Assembly: GCA_963789535.1 (NCBI GenBank)
Contig: CAWBKU010000005.1
Coordinates: 930,001 to 994,000, forward strand
Length of the DNA stretch: 64,000 nt
From: CAVXHQ01 sp963789535
GTDB lineage: Bacteria > Pseudomonadota > Alphaproteobacteria > Rhodobacterales > Rhodobacteraceae
Reading direction: 5' to 3'
In this document: piece after piece, positions 9,305 to 17,721 of the stretch
Layout of the letters: each line of letters opens with the position of its first letter
Position numbering within the stretch: position 1 is the stretch's first letter
Position numbers and translations under genes: made by a program
Notes under the pieces: model-generated
Told to the model about the DNA's origin: nothing
What the model saw: the letters and a program-made list of their open reading frames with translations, nothing else
Databases searched by the model: none

Positions 9305-10267
9305 TCAGGCCGCCAGCCCCTTGGACCCCATGTCGATGAACTTCTTGCGCCGCTCGCCGCGCAGCGCATCGCCGGTCTTGCCGGTCAGGCCCTTGAGCAG
9401 GCCGCGCAGCGCCTTGCCGACCGTGTCGATGGCCTCGGCGGGGGCGCGATGGGCGCCGCCCAGCGGTTCCTTGACGATCATGTCGATGATCCCGAGCGTC
9501 GTCAGATCCTGCGCCGTCAGCCGCATCGCGACGGCGGCCTCGCGCATCTTCTCGGCGTCCTTCCACAGGATCGAGGCGCAGCCCTCGGGCGTGATCACCG
9601 AATAGATCGAATGTTCGAGCATCGCGACCTTGTTGGCGGTCGCAAAGGCGACGGCGCCGCCGGAACCGCCCTCGCCGATGATGACGCTGACCAGCGGCAC
9701 CCTGAGGGCGAGGCATTTCTGCGTCGACCGCGCGATGGCCTCGGACTGCCCCCGCTCCTCGGCGCCCTTGCCCGGATAGGCGCCGGGCGTATCGACGAGC
9801 GTGATGACCGGCATCCCGAACCGGTCGGCCAGATCCATCAGCCGGATCGCCTTGCGGTATCCCTCGGGCCGGGCCATGCCGAAATTGCGCTCGATCCGGC
9901 TCTTGGTGTCGTTGCCCTTTTCATGCCCGATCACCATGACCGCCATGTCGTCGAGGCGCGCGATCCCGCCCATCACGGCATGGTCGTCGGCAAAGTTCCG
10001 GTCGCCCGCCAGGGGTGTGTATTCGGTGAACAGGGCGTCGATGTAATCCTTGCAATGCGGCCGGTCGCCATGCCGCGCCACCTGACATTTGCGCCAGGGA
10101 TCGAGGTTCGCATAGAGCGACTTCAGCATCTCGGCGGCTTTCCGGTCGAGTGCTGCCGCCTCCTTCTCCACGTCCGTCTCGGGGTTGGCCCGGCCCATCG
10201 CGCGCAGTTCTTCCGCCTTGCCCTCGATCTCGGCCAGCGGCTTTTCGAACTCGAGATAATTCTTCAT
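9305..10267 (-). CDS. accA: Acetyl-CoA carboxylase carboxyltransferase subunit alpha
   Basis: Alpha subunit of the carboxyltransferase that makes malonyl-CoA, the committed step of fatty acid synthesis. The 320-residue length and MKNYLEFEKPLAEIEGK start are typical. Characteristic segments include GDRNFADDHAVMGGIARLD, PVITLVDTPGAYPGKGAEE, GEGGSGGAVAFATANKVAML and YSVITPEGCASILWKD. The start at 10267 follows an AGGGCCTC-type site; the open frame upstream is not conserved. The partner accD is not in this window. Convergent with the preceding gene. Confidence 0.96.
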   Translation of the reverse strand: MKNYLEFEKPLAEIEGKAEELRAMGRANPETDVEKEAAALDRKAAEMLKSLYANLDPWRKCQVARHGDRPHCKDYIDALFTEYTPLAGDRNFADDHAVMGGIARLDDMAVMVIGHEKGNDTKSRIERNFGMARPEGYRKAIRLMDLADRFGMPVITLVDTPGAYPGKGAEERGQSEAIARSTQKCLALRVPLVSVIIGEGGSGGAVAFATANKVAMLEHSIYSVITPEGCASILWKDAEKMREAAVAMRLTAQDLTTLGIIDMIVKEPLGGAHRAPAEAIDTVGKALRGLLKGLTGKTGDALRGERRKKFIDMGSKGLAA

Positions 10268-10470
10268 GCGGAGGCCCTCTTGCGGCGAACGGCGCCGGTG
10301 GTATCGGCGATATAGGGGCAGGGGCGGGCGGATTGCAACGTGGCGGCACAGGTGGCGAACGGCACGGGACAGACCGGGAAACCGTTCCGAACCGCATTTG
10401 TCATTTCGAAAGGGATGACCGGCATCGGCGGACGTGCTAGCCGTGGGCATCCAGATCAGGAGATTTCAGG

Positions 10471-11022
10471 ATGCCACTTTTTCAAATGCCACTTTGTGCC
10501 GTCGCCGTGCCGACGCTGCTCGTCGCCCTTGCGTTGCCTGCCCTCGCGCAAAAGTCGCCTCCCGCTCAGGAGGAAGTGCAGACCGAGCCCGAGGCACCCA
10601 TCGACGCCCAGACCGAGGCGCCCGCCGCCGTACCTGGCGCCGCCGCACAGATCGTCTTCGGCGACGATTCGGGTGCCTATCCGCGCGACGGCGAATGTGA
10701 CGACCGCCGATTTGCGGGCCCGGGCATGGCGACGTTCCTTGCCTGGGAAACGACGGGGCGCGATGCCACCGATTGCCAGCAACTGATGGCCGCGGGCCGC
10801 ATCACCTATTGGGATCCCGCCGCCTCGGCCGCGGCGACGCAATGTCAGTCCATCGACTTCGGCGACGACACGGGCGACTTCCCGGCCGACTACGAGTGTG
10901 ACGACATGCGCTTCGAGGGGCGTGGCATGGCGGGCTTCGTCCAGGACAGCCTGATCCTGCGCGACGCGACCGACTGCCGTGCCTATTGCGAGGCGGGCCT
11001 CATCGGCCTGCGGGACTACTAG
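10471..11022 (+). CDS. Secreted protein with two Cys-rich FGDD/DGECDD repeats
   Basis: An exported 183-residue protein: signal peptide with ALPALAQ cleavage near residue 25, a Pro/Glu/Ala-rich linker, then two copies of a roughly 50-residue unit. Copy 1 runs from FGDDSGAYPRDGECDDRRF to RDATDCQQLMAAGRITYWD, and copy 2 from FGDDTGDFPADYECDDMRF to RDATDCRAYCEAGLIGLRD. Each copy has an acidic GECDD/YECDD segment, GPGMA/GRGMA, and a DATDC cysteine, suggesting one disulphide and perhaps cation binding per repeat. AGGAG precedes the ATG by eight bases. The unit is known from other alphaproteobacterial secreted proteins, but no function is established. Confidence 0.75.
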   Translation: MPLFQMPLCAVAVPTLLVALALPALAQKSPPAQEEVQTEPEAPIDAQTEAPAAVPGAAAQIVFGDDSGAYPRDGECDDRRFAGPGMATFLAWETTGRDATDCQQLMAAGRITYWDPAASAAATQCQSIDFGDDTGDFPADYECDDMRFEGRGMAGFVQDSLILRDATDCRAYCEAGLIGLRDY

Positions 11023-11034
11023 GATCGCTGCCGC

Positions 11035-11060
11035 ATCGCGGGCGTTCAGGCGCCCGCGAT
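11035..11060. terminator. Hairpin between convergent genes
   Basis: A perfect 10-base-pair stem, ATCGCGGGCG / CGCCCGCGAT with a six-base loop, between convergent 10471-11022 and mcl1. The loop contains the mcl1 stop codon (11046-11048) and the stem covers its last codons. No T-tract follows on either strand, so termination could be bidirectional or factor-assisted. Confidence 0.5.
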
Positions 11061-12005
11061 GATCTCGGACTGCCGCACCACACCCTCGGCCTGCTTGATC
11101 GAGGCGATGTCGACCAGCCGCCCCTCGTGGACCGTCGCCCCCTCGCCGCGCGCCTTGGCCGCCGCCATCGCGGCAAGGATCGCGCGCGCCTCGGCGACCG
11201 CGGCGTCCGACGGGGTGAACACCTCGTTGGCCAGCGCCACCTGTTTGGGGTGGATCGCCCATTTGCCGACCATGCCCAGCGTCGCCGCGCGCCGCGCCTG
11301 CGCACGAAACCCCTCGTCGTCGGAAAAATCACCGAACGGGCCGTCGACCGGCAGCACGCCATGCGTCCGGCACGCCGCGACGATCGCCGCCTGCGCCCAG
11401 TGCCAGGGGTCGGACCAGTATCTCGCGCCCTCATGGACCATGTAATAGTCCTCCTGCGTGCCGCCGATGCCGGTCGTCTGCATCCCCATCGACGCCGCGA
11501 AATCCGCCGCCCCGAGCGACATCGCGACAAGCCGCGGACTGCTCGCCGCGATCTCCCCGACATGGGCAATGCCCGCCGCACTCTCGATGATGACCTCGAA
11601 GGCGATGCGCCGCCCGCGGCCCTTCGCCGCCTCGATGGCGCTTACCAGCGCGTCGACGGCATAGACGTCCGCCGCACAGCCGACCTTGGGGATCATGATC
11701 TGGTCGAGGCGGTCGTCCGACTGTTCGAGCAGGTCGACGACGTCGCGATACCACCACGGCGTATCGAGGCCGTTGATCCGTACCGACAGCACCTTGCGGC
11801 CCCAGTCCCCGGTTCCGATGGCCGCGATCACCTGCGCCCGCGCCGCCGCCTTGTCGCCGGGCGCCACCGAATCCTCGAGGTCGAGGTTCACCACATCCGC
11901 CGCCGATGCCGCCATCTTCGCAAACAGCGCCGGGCGCGAGCCGGGGCCGAAGAGCTGACAGCGGTTCGGGCGGGAAACGGGGGCCGGTTGCGGGCGAAAG
12001 GACAT
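11046..12005 (-). CDS. mcl1: L-malyl-CoA/beta-methylmalyl-CoA lyase
   Basis: Cleaves L-malyl-CoA to acetyl-CoA and glyoxylate and beta-methylmalyl-CoA to propionyl-CoA and glyoxylate, a key reaction of the ethylmalonyl-CoA pathway of acetate assimilation. The 319-residue protein of the HpcH/HpaI-CitE superfamily carries the Rhodobacter Mcl1 hallmarks: PNRCQLFGPGSRPALF, VNLDLEDSVAPGDK, IMIPKVGCAADVYAVDALV, FEVIIESAAGIAHV, MSLGAADFAASMGMQTTGIG, and GMVGKWAIHPKQVALANEVF. The acidic residues of LEDSV and EVIIE fit the Mg2+ site. It is close to full-length identical in pattern with known Mcl1 proteins, so the specific name is warranted. Confidence 0.93.
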   Translation of the reverse strand: MSFRPQPAPVSRPNRCQLFGPGSRPALFAKMAASAADVVNLDLEDSVAPGDKAAARAQVIAAIGTGDWGRKVLSVRINGLDTPWWYRDVVDLLEQSDDRLDQIMIPKVGCAADVYAVDALVSAIEAAKGRGRRIAFEVIIESAAGIAHVGEIAASSPRLVAMSLGAADFAASMGMQTTGIGGTQEDYYMVHEGARYWSDPWHWAQAAIVAACRTHGVLPVDGPFGDFSDDEGFRAQARRAATLGMVGKWAIHPKQVALANEVFTPSDAAVAEARAILAAMAAAKARGEGATVHEGRLVDIASIKQAEGVVRQSEIIAGA

Positions 12006-12205
12006 GGGGCCTCGTAACGATGTGTCTTGCAGGGTCGATTCCGGGTTAGATTATTGCGTCGACGTCCGCAAGGCAGTTGTGCAGGCGCAGCGGGGCAGGG
12101 ACACGCCGCGCAAAAGCCACCGTTTGACGGCGATCCGCACCATGTTCGGACATGACACGCGCCGTCCGGCGGCGTAGGGAGGGTCGACCAGCCCCGCGAG
12201 GTTTC

Positions 12206-12820
12206 ATGTCCACCGTCCCCGGCACCCTCATCCGCCGTTACCGCATCGCCGCCCTGCGCGTCTTCTTCGTCCTCGCGATCCCCGCGATCCTGTTCACCGA
12301 CTCGATCTGGAGCGGCACATACTGGATCATGGAGGTCGTCGAGGTGACGGGCCTGTTTCTCGTGATCGCGGCGGTTCTGGGCCGGTTCTGGTCGATCCTC
12401 TACATCGGCGGCCGCAAGCAGAACATGGTGATGCAGGACGGCCCCTACTCGATGTGCCGCCACCCGCTCTATCTCTTTTCGACGCTGGGCGCGCTCGGGT
12501 TCGGCCTGATGCTGGGCAGTCTCGTGTTGACCCTGTTCTTCGGCGGCGTCGTCTTTGCAGTGCTTCTGGCGACCGCGCATCAGGAGGAAGAGGCGCTGCG
12601 CCACGGGTTCGGCGACCAATACGATCGTTACGCCGCCCGCGTCCCCGCGATCCTGCCCGATCCGCGCCTGTTCCGGACCGAAAGCATGATCTCCGTCGAC
12701 GTGGCGCACCTGCGCGGCAATTTCTTCGACGCGCTGGTGTTCCTCGCGCTGATCCCCATTGCCGAGGCGGCGGAATCGCTCAAGGAGGCGTACCTGCTGC
12801 CGTCTTTCCCGATTTTCTGA
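12206..12820 (+). CDS. Isoprenylcysteine carboxylmethyltransferase-family membrane protein
   Basis: A 204-residue integral membrane protein of the ICMT/PEMT superfamily. Membrane segments lie near 15-35, 45-65, 95-130 and 180-195. The diagnostic C-terminal block GPYSMCRHPLYLFSTLGALG followed by EEEALRHGFGDQYDRYAARV is the S-adenosylmethionine-binding region of this family (RHPxY and E..L...FG..Y.Y). ATG 12206 begins MSTVPGTLIRRYRIAALR. It is divergent from mcl1. The methyl acceptor in bacteria is unknown, so only family membership is claimed. Confidence 0.85.
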   Translation: MSTVPGTLIRRYRIAALRVFFVLAIPAILFTDSIWSGTYWIMEVVEVTGLFLVIAAVLGRFWSILYIGGRKQNMVMQDGPYSMCRHPLYLFSTLGALGFGLMLGSLVLTLFFGGVVFAVLLATAHQEEEALRHGFGDQYDRYAARVPAILPDPRLFRTESMISVDVAHLRGNFFDALVFLALIPIAEAAESLKEAYLLPSFPIF

Positions 12821-12994
12821 CGGGACGCGACCGGCCGGGCCGCTCCGTCGCCCAAATCTTCGACAGAGCGGCAGGCCGGTGGCCGTTCCGGCGGCGAAAT
12901 CGGCTCGTTCCCGAAGATTTCCGCAGGACTTTGCACGGCCCGCTGCCTATCGTCGGGGTATCCAGCAGCAGCCAGAACCCCGGAAAGCACCAAA

Positions 12995-13996
12995 ATGATC
13001 CAGACGCCCTACCTCCTGTTCCTCGGCGATGCGCCCGACCAATTGTCTGCCAAGGTGGCGCAGGGCATCCGCGACTGGCGGCCCGACTACGCGCTGGGAC
13101 AACTGCGGATGGCGGGATGCAGGGCCGACGTGGCCGTCCCCGACATGACCCTCGCCGAGGGGCTGGCGGCGGGTGCGAGGACATTGGTGATCGGGGTCGC
13201 GAACCGGGGGGGCAGGATCTCGGCCGGCTGGAAAACGGTGCTGATCGAGGCACTGGCGATGGGCTACGACCTCGCCTCGGGGCTGCACAACCTCTTGCGG
13301 AACGAGGCCGATCTGGCGGCAGCGGCGCGCGGGCACGGGCGCGTCCTGCATGACGTGCGGATCCCCACGGTCGACTATCCGATTGCCAGCGATGTAAAGC
13401 GGACAGGCCGGCGCCTGCTCGCGGTCGGCACCGATTGCTCGGCGGGCAAGATGTATACCACGCTGGCCATCGACGCCGAAATGCGCGCGCGCGGTCTGAA
13501 GTCGACGTTCCGCGCGACCGGGCAGACCGGCATCCTCATCACCGGCGGCGGCGTGCCCCTCGATGCGGTGATCGCCGATTTCATGGCCGGGGCGGTCGAA
13601 TGGTTGACGCCCGACAACGACGCCGACCACTGGGACATCATCGAGGGGCAGGGCAGCCTGCACCACATCTCCTTTTCCGGGGTATCGCTCGCCCTGATCC
13701 ATGGCGGGCAGCCCGACGCGCTGGTCCTGTGCCACGAGCCGACGCGCACCCACATGCGCGGCCTGCCGGGCCGTCCGGTGCCGGGCCTCGCGCGGATGCG
13801 GGACGTGGCGCTCCTGATGGCGCGCGACGCGAACCCCGCGTGTCAGGCGATCGGCGTCGCGGTCAACACCGTCGCCTTGCCCGAGGCCGAGGCGGTGGCC
13901 TATCTCGCGGGCGTCGAGGCCGAGATGGGCCTGCCCGCCGTCGATCCGTTCCGTCAGGGGGCGGCGCGGCTGGTCGACGCGCTGACGGGCCTGTGA
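12995..13996 (+). CDS. dgcN: D-glutamate N-acetyltransferase (DgcN family, DUF1611)
   Basis: A 333-residue DUF1611 protein. Its P-loop-like segment GTDCSAGKM (145-153), the following FRATGQTGILITGGGVPLD and EGQGSLHHISFSGVSLALIHG, and the N-terminal Rossmann-like half fit the family. DgcN acts with the dipeptide-epimerase-like DgcA, encoded next door, in a marine bacterial D-glutamate route: DgcN acetylates D-Glu and DgcA converts N-acetyl-D-Glu to the L form. The pairing with dgcA strongly supports the name. A D-amino-acid transaminase lies two genes downstream. Confidence 0.88.
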   Translation: MIQTPYLLFLGDAPDQLSAKVAQGIRDWRPDYALGQLRMAGCRADVAVPDMTLAEGLAAGARTLVIGVANRGGRISAGWKTVLIEALAMGYDLASGLHNLLRNEADLAAAARGHGRVLHDVRIPTVDYPIASDVKRTGRRLLAVGTDCSAGKMYTTLAIDAEMRARGLKSTFRATGQTGILITGGGVPLDAVIADFMAGAVEWLTPDNDADHWDIIEGQGSLHHISFSGVSLALIHGGQPDALVLCHEPTRTHMRGLPGRPVPGLARMRDVALLMARDANPACQAIGVAVNTVALPEAEAVAYLAGVEAEMGLPAVDPFRQGAARLVDALTGL

Positions 13997-14014
13997 CGGT
14001 GCGTGTGGCGGACG

Positions 14015-14051
14015 GCGGAGCCTCCGGCGGGAGTTGTTACGGCAACGTGAA
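14015..14051 (+). repeat. Family A intergenic repeat copy
   Basis: GCGGAGCCTCCGGCGGGAGT followed by TGTTACGGCAACGTGAA, between dgcN and dgcA. The longer form includes the hairpin GTTACGGCAAC and is matched in inverted orientation at 28728-28766 and 32852-32890. It is the best-preserved direct-orientation copy in the window. Confidence 0.68.
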
Positions 14052-14084
14052 CCGGGGCGGCGCGGTTTCAGGGCGGGCCGGGCG

Positions 14085-15051
14085 ATGAGTTTCGACGTTC
14101 GGGCCGAAGCTTTCCCGCTGGCCCGCGTCTTCACCATCTCGCGCGGATCGCGGACCGAGGCAAAGGTGCTGACCTGCCGCGTCTCGCGGGGCGGTGCGAC
14201 CGGCTGGGGCGAATGTGTGCCCTATGCGCGCTATGGCGAGACGATGGACTCGGTCGCGGCGCAGATCGCCGGGCTGCCCGGGGGGGTGACGCGCGACGCC
14301 TTGCAGGACGCGCTGCCGCCGGGCGCGGCGCGCAATGCGGTCGATTGCGCGCTCTGGGATCTCGAGGCGAAGGCGTCGGGGCGGCGGGTCTGGGAACTCG
14401 CCGGACTGACACCGCCGGGACCGGAAGTGACGGCCTACACCCTGTCGCTCGATACGCCGGACGCGATGGAGGCGCAGGCGCGCGAGAATGCGGCGCGGCC
14501 ACTCCTCAAGATCAAGCTCGGCACGCCCGACGACATGGGCAGGCTCGAGAGCGGTGCGGCGCGGGGCACCCGATGCGCGGATCATCGTCGACGCCAACGA
14601 GGGCTGGACGGCGGAGGTCTATGCCGATCTGGCGCCGCATCTGATCCGGCTGGGCGTCGAACTGGTGGAACAACCGCTGCCCGCGGACGCCGACGACATG
14701 CTGGGCGAGATCGCGCGCCCCCTGCCGGTCTGTGCCGACGAGAGCTGTCACGACCGGGCGTCGCTGGCGGGCCTCGCGGGCAAATACGACGTGGTCAACA
14801 TCAAGCTCGACAAGACCGGCGGGCTGACCGAGGCGCTCGCCCTGCGAGACGAGGCCCGGGCGCAGGGGTTCGGGGTGATGGTCGGCTGCATGGTCGGCAC
14901 CTCGCTGGCGATGGCGCCTGCGGTGCTGGTGGCGCAGGGGGCGGGGTGGACCGATCTCGACGGGCCGCTGCTGCTGGCGCGGGACCGCGACCCGGCACTG
15001 GCCTTCGACGCGGCGGGCGTGCATCCTTCGACAGCGGCACTGTGGGGGTAG
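14085..15051 (+). CDS. dgcA: N-acetyl-D-glutamate racemase DgcA (frameshifted)
   Basis: Enolase-superfamily dipeptide-epimerase-like enzyme, 321 residues after removal of one extra base near 14550 (CTCGAGAGCG; CTCGAGGCG restores the frame). The first part (MSFDVRAEAFPLARVFTISR, GECVPYARYGETMDSV, LLKIKLGTPDDM) and the second (IIVDANEGWTAE, EQPLPADAD, CADESCHDR, NIKLDKTGGLTEAL, VMVGCMVGTSLAMAPAV) together contain the KIKLG catalytic lysine region, the metal ligands D/E/D and the KLDK lysine. In the DgcN-DgcA pathway it racemises N-acetyl-D-glutamate. Confidence 0.85.
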
Positions 15052-15052
15052 G

Positions 15053-15688
15053 ATGTCGGGCGTCGTCGTCTACGATTGCGAGTTTCTGACCGCCCCCGGC
15101 GCGCCCGCGCGGTTCTGGTGCGGCCCGAACGACCCAGACCCCCTGTGCGTGCAGATCGGCGCCGTCCGTCTGGACCTCGCGGCGCCATATGACGTGTCCC
15201 CGGGCGAGAGCTGGTTCGTGCACCCCGTCGACCGCGACGGGCAGATCGTCCCGGTCGATCCGCTGCTCACCCGCCTCACCGGGATCACCGACGCGCGCCT
15301 TGTCGCCGAGGGGATGCCGCTCGCCGACGCGCTCGACCGGCTCGCAGGCTTTGCGGGCGGCGACGTCCTGCTCTCCTGGGGCAAGGACGACCTCCTGACC
15401 CTCGCCGCGTCCCTCTTCGTCCAGGGCCTGTCCAGCCCGATCCCCGCCGTCCGGTTCCGCACCGCCGTGCCGCTTCTCGTACGCGCGGGCGAGACGGTCG
15501 AGACGGTCCAGACCTTGCGCAGCAACACGATCTGCACACATTTCGGCCTCGATCAACCCGGCCCCGCCCACGATGCCCGCGCCGATGCCGCAGGCGTGGC
15601 CGTCGTCCTGCAACACCTGCTGCGCGACGGTCGCCTGACGGCGGCCGATTTCGACACCGCGGCGCCCGCCGAGAAAGGAACCCGATGA
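15053..15688 (+). CDS. DEDD-type 3'-5' exonuclease-like protein
   Basis: A 211-residue protein of the RNase T/DnaQ-like exonuclease fold. VVVYDCEFLT near residues 4-13 gives the first D-x-E pair, LLSWGKDDLLTL supplies a middle acidic site, and AHDARADA near residue 175 gives the last catalytic H/D pair (DEDDh type). It starts two bases after dgcA and its stop overlaps the next ATG (ATGA), so it is embedded in the D-amino-acid operon, perhaps by chance. The substrate is not predictable. Confidence 0.75.
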   Translation: MSGVVVYDCEFLTAPGAPARFWCGPNDPDPLCVQIGAVRLDLAAPYDVSPGESWFVHPVDRDGQIVPVDPLLTRLTGITDARLVAEGMPLADALDRLAGFAGGDVLLSWGKDDLLTLAASLFVQGLSSPIPAVRFRTAVPLLVRAGETVETVQTLRSNTICTHFGLDQPGPAHDARADAAGVAVVLQHLLRDGRLTAADFDTAAPAEKGTR

Positions 15689-16547
15689 GCCGCACCGTCT
15701 ATGTCAACGGAGAGTATCTGCCCGAGGGCGACGCCACCGTCTCGATCTTCGACCGGGGGTTCCTCATGGCCGACGGCATCTATGAGGTCACGAGCGTGCT
15801 CGGGGGCAAGCTGGTGGATTATGCGGGCCACGCGACCCGGCTGGCGCGGTCCTGTACGAACTCGACATGGCGCCGCCACCGCAGATGGGCGACCTGCTCG
15901 GGGTGCACCGCGAACTGGTGCGGCTCAACGGGATCGACGACGGGCTGGTCTATCTCCAGATCACCCGAGGCTCCTCCGGCGACCGCGATTTCCTCTTTCC
16001 CGACCCCGAGACGGTGCCCTCGACCGTTGTGCTCTTTACCCAGGATATGCCGGGGCTGGTCGACAGTCCGAAGGCGAAGAAGGGGATCCGGGTGATCTCC
16101 ATCGAGGATCGGCGCTGGGCGCGGCGCGACATCAAGACGGTGCAACTCCTCTATCCGTCGATGGGCAAGATGATGGCCAAGGCCGCGGGCGCCGACGACG
16201 CCTGGATGGTCGAGGATGGCGCCGTCACCGAGGGCACGTCCAACAACGCCTACATCGTCAAGGGCAACACCCTCGTCACCCGCCATCTCGGCCCCGAAAT
16301 CCTGCACGGCATCACCCGCGCCGCCGTCCTGCGGTTCGCCGCCGAGGCGCAGATGCAGGTCGAGGAGCGCGCCTTCACCATTCCCGAGGCGATGGCGGCG
16401 GACGAGGCGTTCATCACCTCGGCCACGATGTTCGTCACCCCGGTGGTCGAGATCGACGGCACCGGCATCGGCACCGGCGCGCCCGGCCCGGTCGCGGCGC
16501 GGCTGCGCGAGATCTACATCGAGGAAAGCCGCAAGGCCGCGATCTGA
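15685..16547 (+). CDS. dat: D-amino-acid transaminase (frameshifted)
   Basis: PLP fold-type IV aminotransferase, 287 residues after restoring one C near 15851 (TCCTG for TCCCTG), which joins HATRLARS to LYELDMAPPPQMGDLL. MSRTVYVNGEYLPEGDATVS and FDRGFLMADGIYEVT are the classic start. ARRDIKTVQLL carries the Schiff-base lysine, EGTSNNAYIV and GITRAAVLRFAAE the phosphate-binding region. D-amino-acid transaminase makes or consumes D-alanine and D-glutamate, which fits the adjacent dgcN-dgcA. A branched-chain-type substrate is less likely given the SNN/IYEVT pattern. Confidence 0.87.
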
Positions 16548-16548
16548 C

Positions 16549-17223
16549 CTATTCGTCGCCGGGCACGCCGTAGGTCGGCGCCGCGCGCGGATCGAGGGCG
16601 CGGGTAACATAGGCGTCCATCTGCGGCGCATAGAGTGTCCAGAGGGCGGCGATGGCCTCCACCGGATCGTCCTCGGTCCAGTCGCAGCGCAGGTCGGCAA
16701 CCGCCCAGCCGACCCGGTCGACGATCTTCAGGCCCGCCGAATGCACTGGCCCCGCCTCTCCGCCCGCATCGCGCCCGGCGCGCATCGCCGCGATCAGGCG
16801 GTCGGCGAGGGGGCCGGTCGATGCCTCGAAGGCAGCGACCATGGCGGCGGGGACGCCTGTATTGGCCAGCAGGTTGCCACCGGACGCCACGTCGCGGCCC
16901 TGTGCCTCGGCCCGGATGCCGAGGGCGTTGGTGCCCGTGTGGATCGCCGTCCCTCCTCCCGCGTCGATCACGAGAAGCTGGCGATACGCGATATGGGCGG
17001 CGGTGCGGCATATCCCGGCCAGCGCCTCGGGCGCCGTCATGCCCCCGGCCATCAGGTCGAGCGTGGCGGGGCCGAGTGCCGGGTCGGTGACGTTCTGCGT
17101 CGACACGGCGCCGATGCCCGCCCGCGCGAACGAACAGCGGGCGGCGACCGCGGGCGAGGACGAGGCGATGGCGGTGCCGAACATGCCGGTATCGGCGCAG
17201 CGGGCGACGAGCGAGAAGGTCAT
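16549..17223 (-). CDS. DUF1028 family protein (Ntn-hydrolase-like)
   Basis: A 224-residue DUF1028 protein, a family of putative Ntn-fold hydrolases. The start MTFSLVARCADTGMFGTAIA, ARAGIGAVSTQNVTDPALGP, and LLANTGVPAAMVAAFEAS are characteristic. ATG 17223 is chosen because the family begins MTFS; the frame upstream runs through a family B repeat. Convergent with dat, with a one-base gap. It is followed on the same strand by no close partner; RidA and a monooxygenase precede it, suggesting a shared role in amide or amine metabolism, which is inference. Confidence 0.85.
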   Translation of the reverse strand: MTFSLVARCADTGMFGTAIASSSPAVAARCSFARAGIGAVSTQNVTDPALGPATLDLMAGGMTAPEALAGICRTAAHIAYRQLLVIDAGGGTAIHTGTNALGIRAEAQGRDVASGGNLLANTGVPAAMVAAFEASTGPLADRLIAAMRAGRDAGGEAGPVHSAGLKIVDRVGWAVADLRCDWTEDDPVEAIAALWTLYAPQMDAYVTRALDPRAAPTYGVPGDE

Positions 17224-17250
17224 GGGGGCGGTGCCTTTGTTGACGGGGAC

Positions 17251-17273
17251 GATGGGGTGAAACCCCATCCTAC
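17251..17273. repeat. Family B palindromic repeat copy
   Basis: GATGGGGTGAAACCCCATCC followed by TAC: an inverted-orientation copy of the GTAGGATGGGGT element, lying in the short gap between the RidA and DUF1028 genes. Confidence 0.65.
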
Positions 17274-17286
17274 GCCTGTGTCGGGG

Positions 17287-17721
17287 TCATCGGCGGACGT
17301 ATCCATCGGGGATCACCGCCGTCGCGTCGATCTCGACCAGCCATTCGGGCCGCGCGAGGGCGGTGACGACGAGACCCGTCGAGACCGGATGCACGCCGCG
17401 GATATATTCGCCCATCGTGCGATAGACCGCCTCGCGGTGGCGCACGTCGGTGATGTAGACCACCACCTTGACCAGATGCGCCATTTCGCCGCCCGCCTCC
17501 CCGATCAGCGCCGCGATGTTCTGCATGACCTTGTGGGTCTGCTCGGCAGGATCGTGGCTGTCGATGTTGGCGCCGGTGTCGAGGTCCTGCGGGCATTGCC
17601 CGCGCATCCACACCGTCGCCCCGCCACGGGTGACGACGGCATGGGCCAGATCGTTGCTCAGCCGCTGTTCGGGATAGGTGTCGGCGGTATCGAAGGGCCT
17701 GATCCGGGTATGTGCCATCAT
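17287..17721 (-). CDS. RidA family deaminase
   Basis: A 144-residue RidA/YjgF/UK114-family protein, which hydrolyses reactive enamine/imine intermediates released by PLP enzymes. The segments RGQCPQDLDTG, KVMQNIAALIGEAGGEMAHL, VYITDVRHREAVY and the C-terminal RPEWLVEIDATAV (active-site Glu, with the Arg in an earlier strand) match the family. The ATG at 17721 overlaps the stop of the upstream monooxygenase gene (ATGA); a second ATG follows directly. Co-transcription with a PLP aminotransferase neighbourhood is consistent with clearing 2-aminoacrylate-like products. Confidence 0.9.
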   Translation of the reverse strand: MMAHTRIRPFDTADTYPEQRLSNDLAHAVVTRGGATVWMRGQCPQDLDTGANIDSHDPAEQTHKVMQNIAALIGEAGGEMAHLVKVVVYITDVRHREAVYRTMGEYIRGVHPVSTGLVVTALARPEWLVEIDATAVIPDGYVRR

